Assembly (NCBI GenBank): GCA_013203065.1
Contig: JABMQV010000469.1
Span: 1 to 6,580, forward strand
Direction: 5' to 3'
Length of the DNA: 6,580 bases
Source: Desulfobacteraceae bacterium
Lineage (GTDB): Bacteria; Desulfobacterota; DSM-4660; Desulfatiglandales; Desulfatiglandaceae
This document shows, in pieces, positions 6,558-6,580 of the stretch. Every line of letters starts with the position of its first letter. Position 1 is the first letter of the stretch. A program made the translations under genes and the position numbers. The notes beneath the pieces are model-generated. The model had not been told where the DNA came from and made no database searches. It saw nothing but the letters and a program-made list of their open reading frames with translations.

Positions 6558-6580
6558 AATCCGAGTATTTTCGATTTTTG

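Larger units (their letters stand above)
6240..6580. other. Upstream region of the nuclease operon without a recognisable gene
   Basis: About 340 bases precede the first gene of the operon. No recognisable protein or RNA gene is present on either strand. The operon promoter is expected here, but no minus-strand pair close to TTGACA and TATAAT with 16-18 base spacing is convincing. The region carries a weak small reading frame and two inverted repeats, listed separately. Confidence 0.6.

Noticed and set aside
6538..6571. TTGACA on the plus strand as a possible -35 box.
   Set aside because: The nearest TATTTT lies 22 bases on, too far for a usual promoter, and no gene follows inside the window.

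Overview
All recognisable genes in this window lie on the minus strand, so the biological order runs from high to low coordinates. The core is a two-gene unit of about 4.8 kb. A 421-residue Mre11/SbcD-type metallophosphoesterase (4966-6231, YhaO-like) overlaps by 4 bases a 1174-residue Rad50/SbcC-type coiled-coil ATPase (1445-4969, YhaN-like). Together they very probably encode an ATP-dependent DNA end-processing nuclease complex of the Mre11-Rad50 type. The ATPase belongs to the YhaN branch, judged by its start, its Trp-rich internal motifs and its divergent ABC signature. It has no CxxC zinc hook.

Downstream of the ATPase gene (1196-1444) is about 250 bases with no convincing gene, holding two weak hairpins that could end the transcript. 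Next comes a 40-codon C-terminal remnant of a short-chain dehydrogenase/reductase (1073-1195), cut off at its upstream side. After it comes the N-terminal 335 residues of an acyl-CoA synthetase (1-1007), which runs off the window. The remnant and the synthetase look like the relic of a fatty-acid or other acyl-CoA metabolism operon that was broken when its upstream part was lost or replaced. The synthetase leader carries an exact 12-base match to the 3' end of 16S rRNA (the anti-Shine-Dalgarno sequence), which could pair with the gene's own ribosome-binding site.

Upstream of the nuclease genes (6232-6580) is about 350 bases with no recognisable gene. It holds a doubtful 40-codon plus-strand reading frame, an imperfect small palindrome and a longer inverted repeat near the window edge. 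The sbcDC-like promoter should lie here, but no strong -35/-10 pair is visible.

The organism is a bacterium of moderate G+C content. Gene content and protein style (an acyl-CoA synthetase next to an SDR, and a YhaN protein of this length) would fit a Desulfobacterota/Deltaproteobacteria-like or other Gram-negative genome, but this is a guess and no marker gene settles it. No tRNA, rRNA, CRISPR array or intact mobile element was seen. The most interesting points are the hookless Rad50-like protein, the anti-SD element in the synthetase leader, the unusual residues in the synthetase active-site motifs and the sharp scar that truncates the SDR gene.
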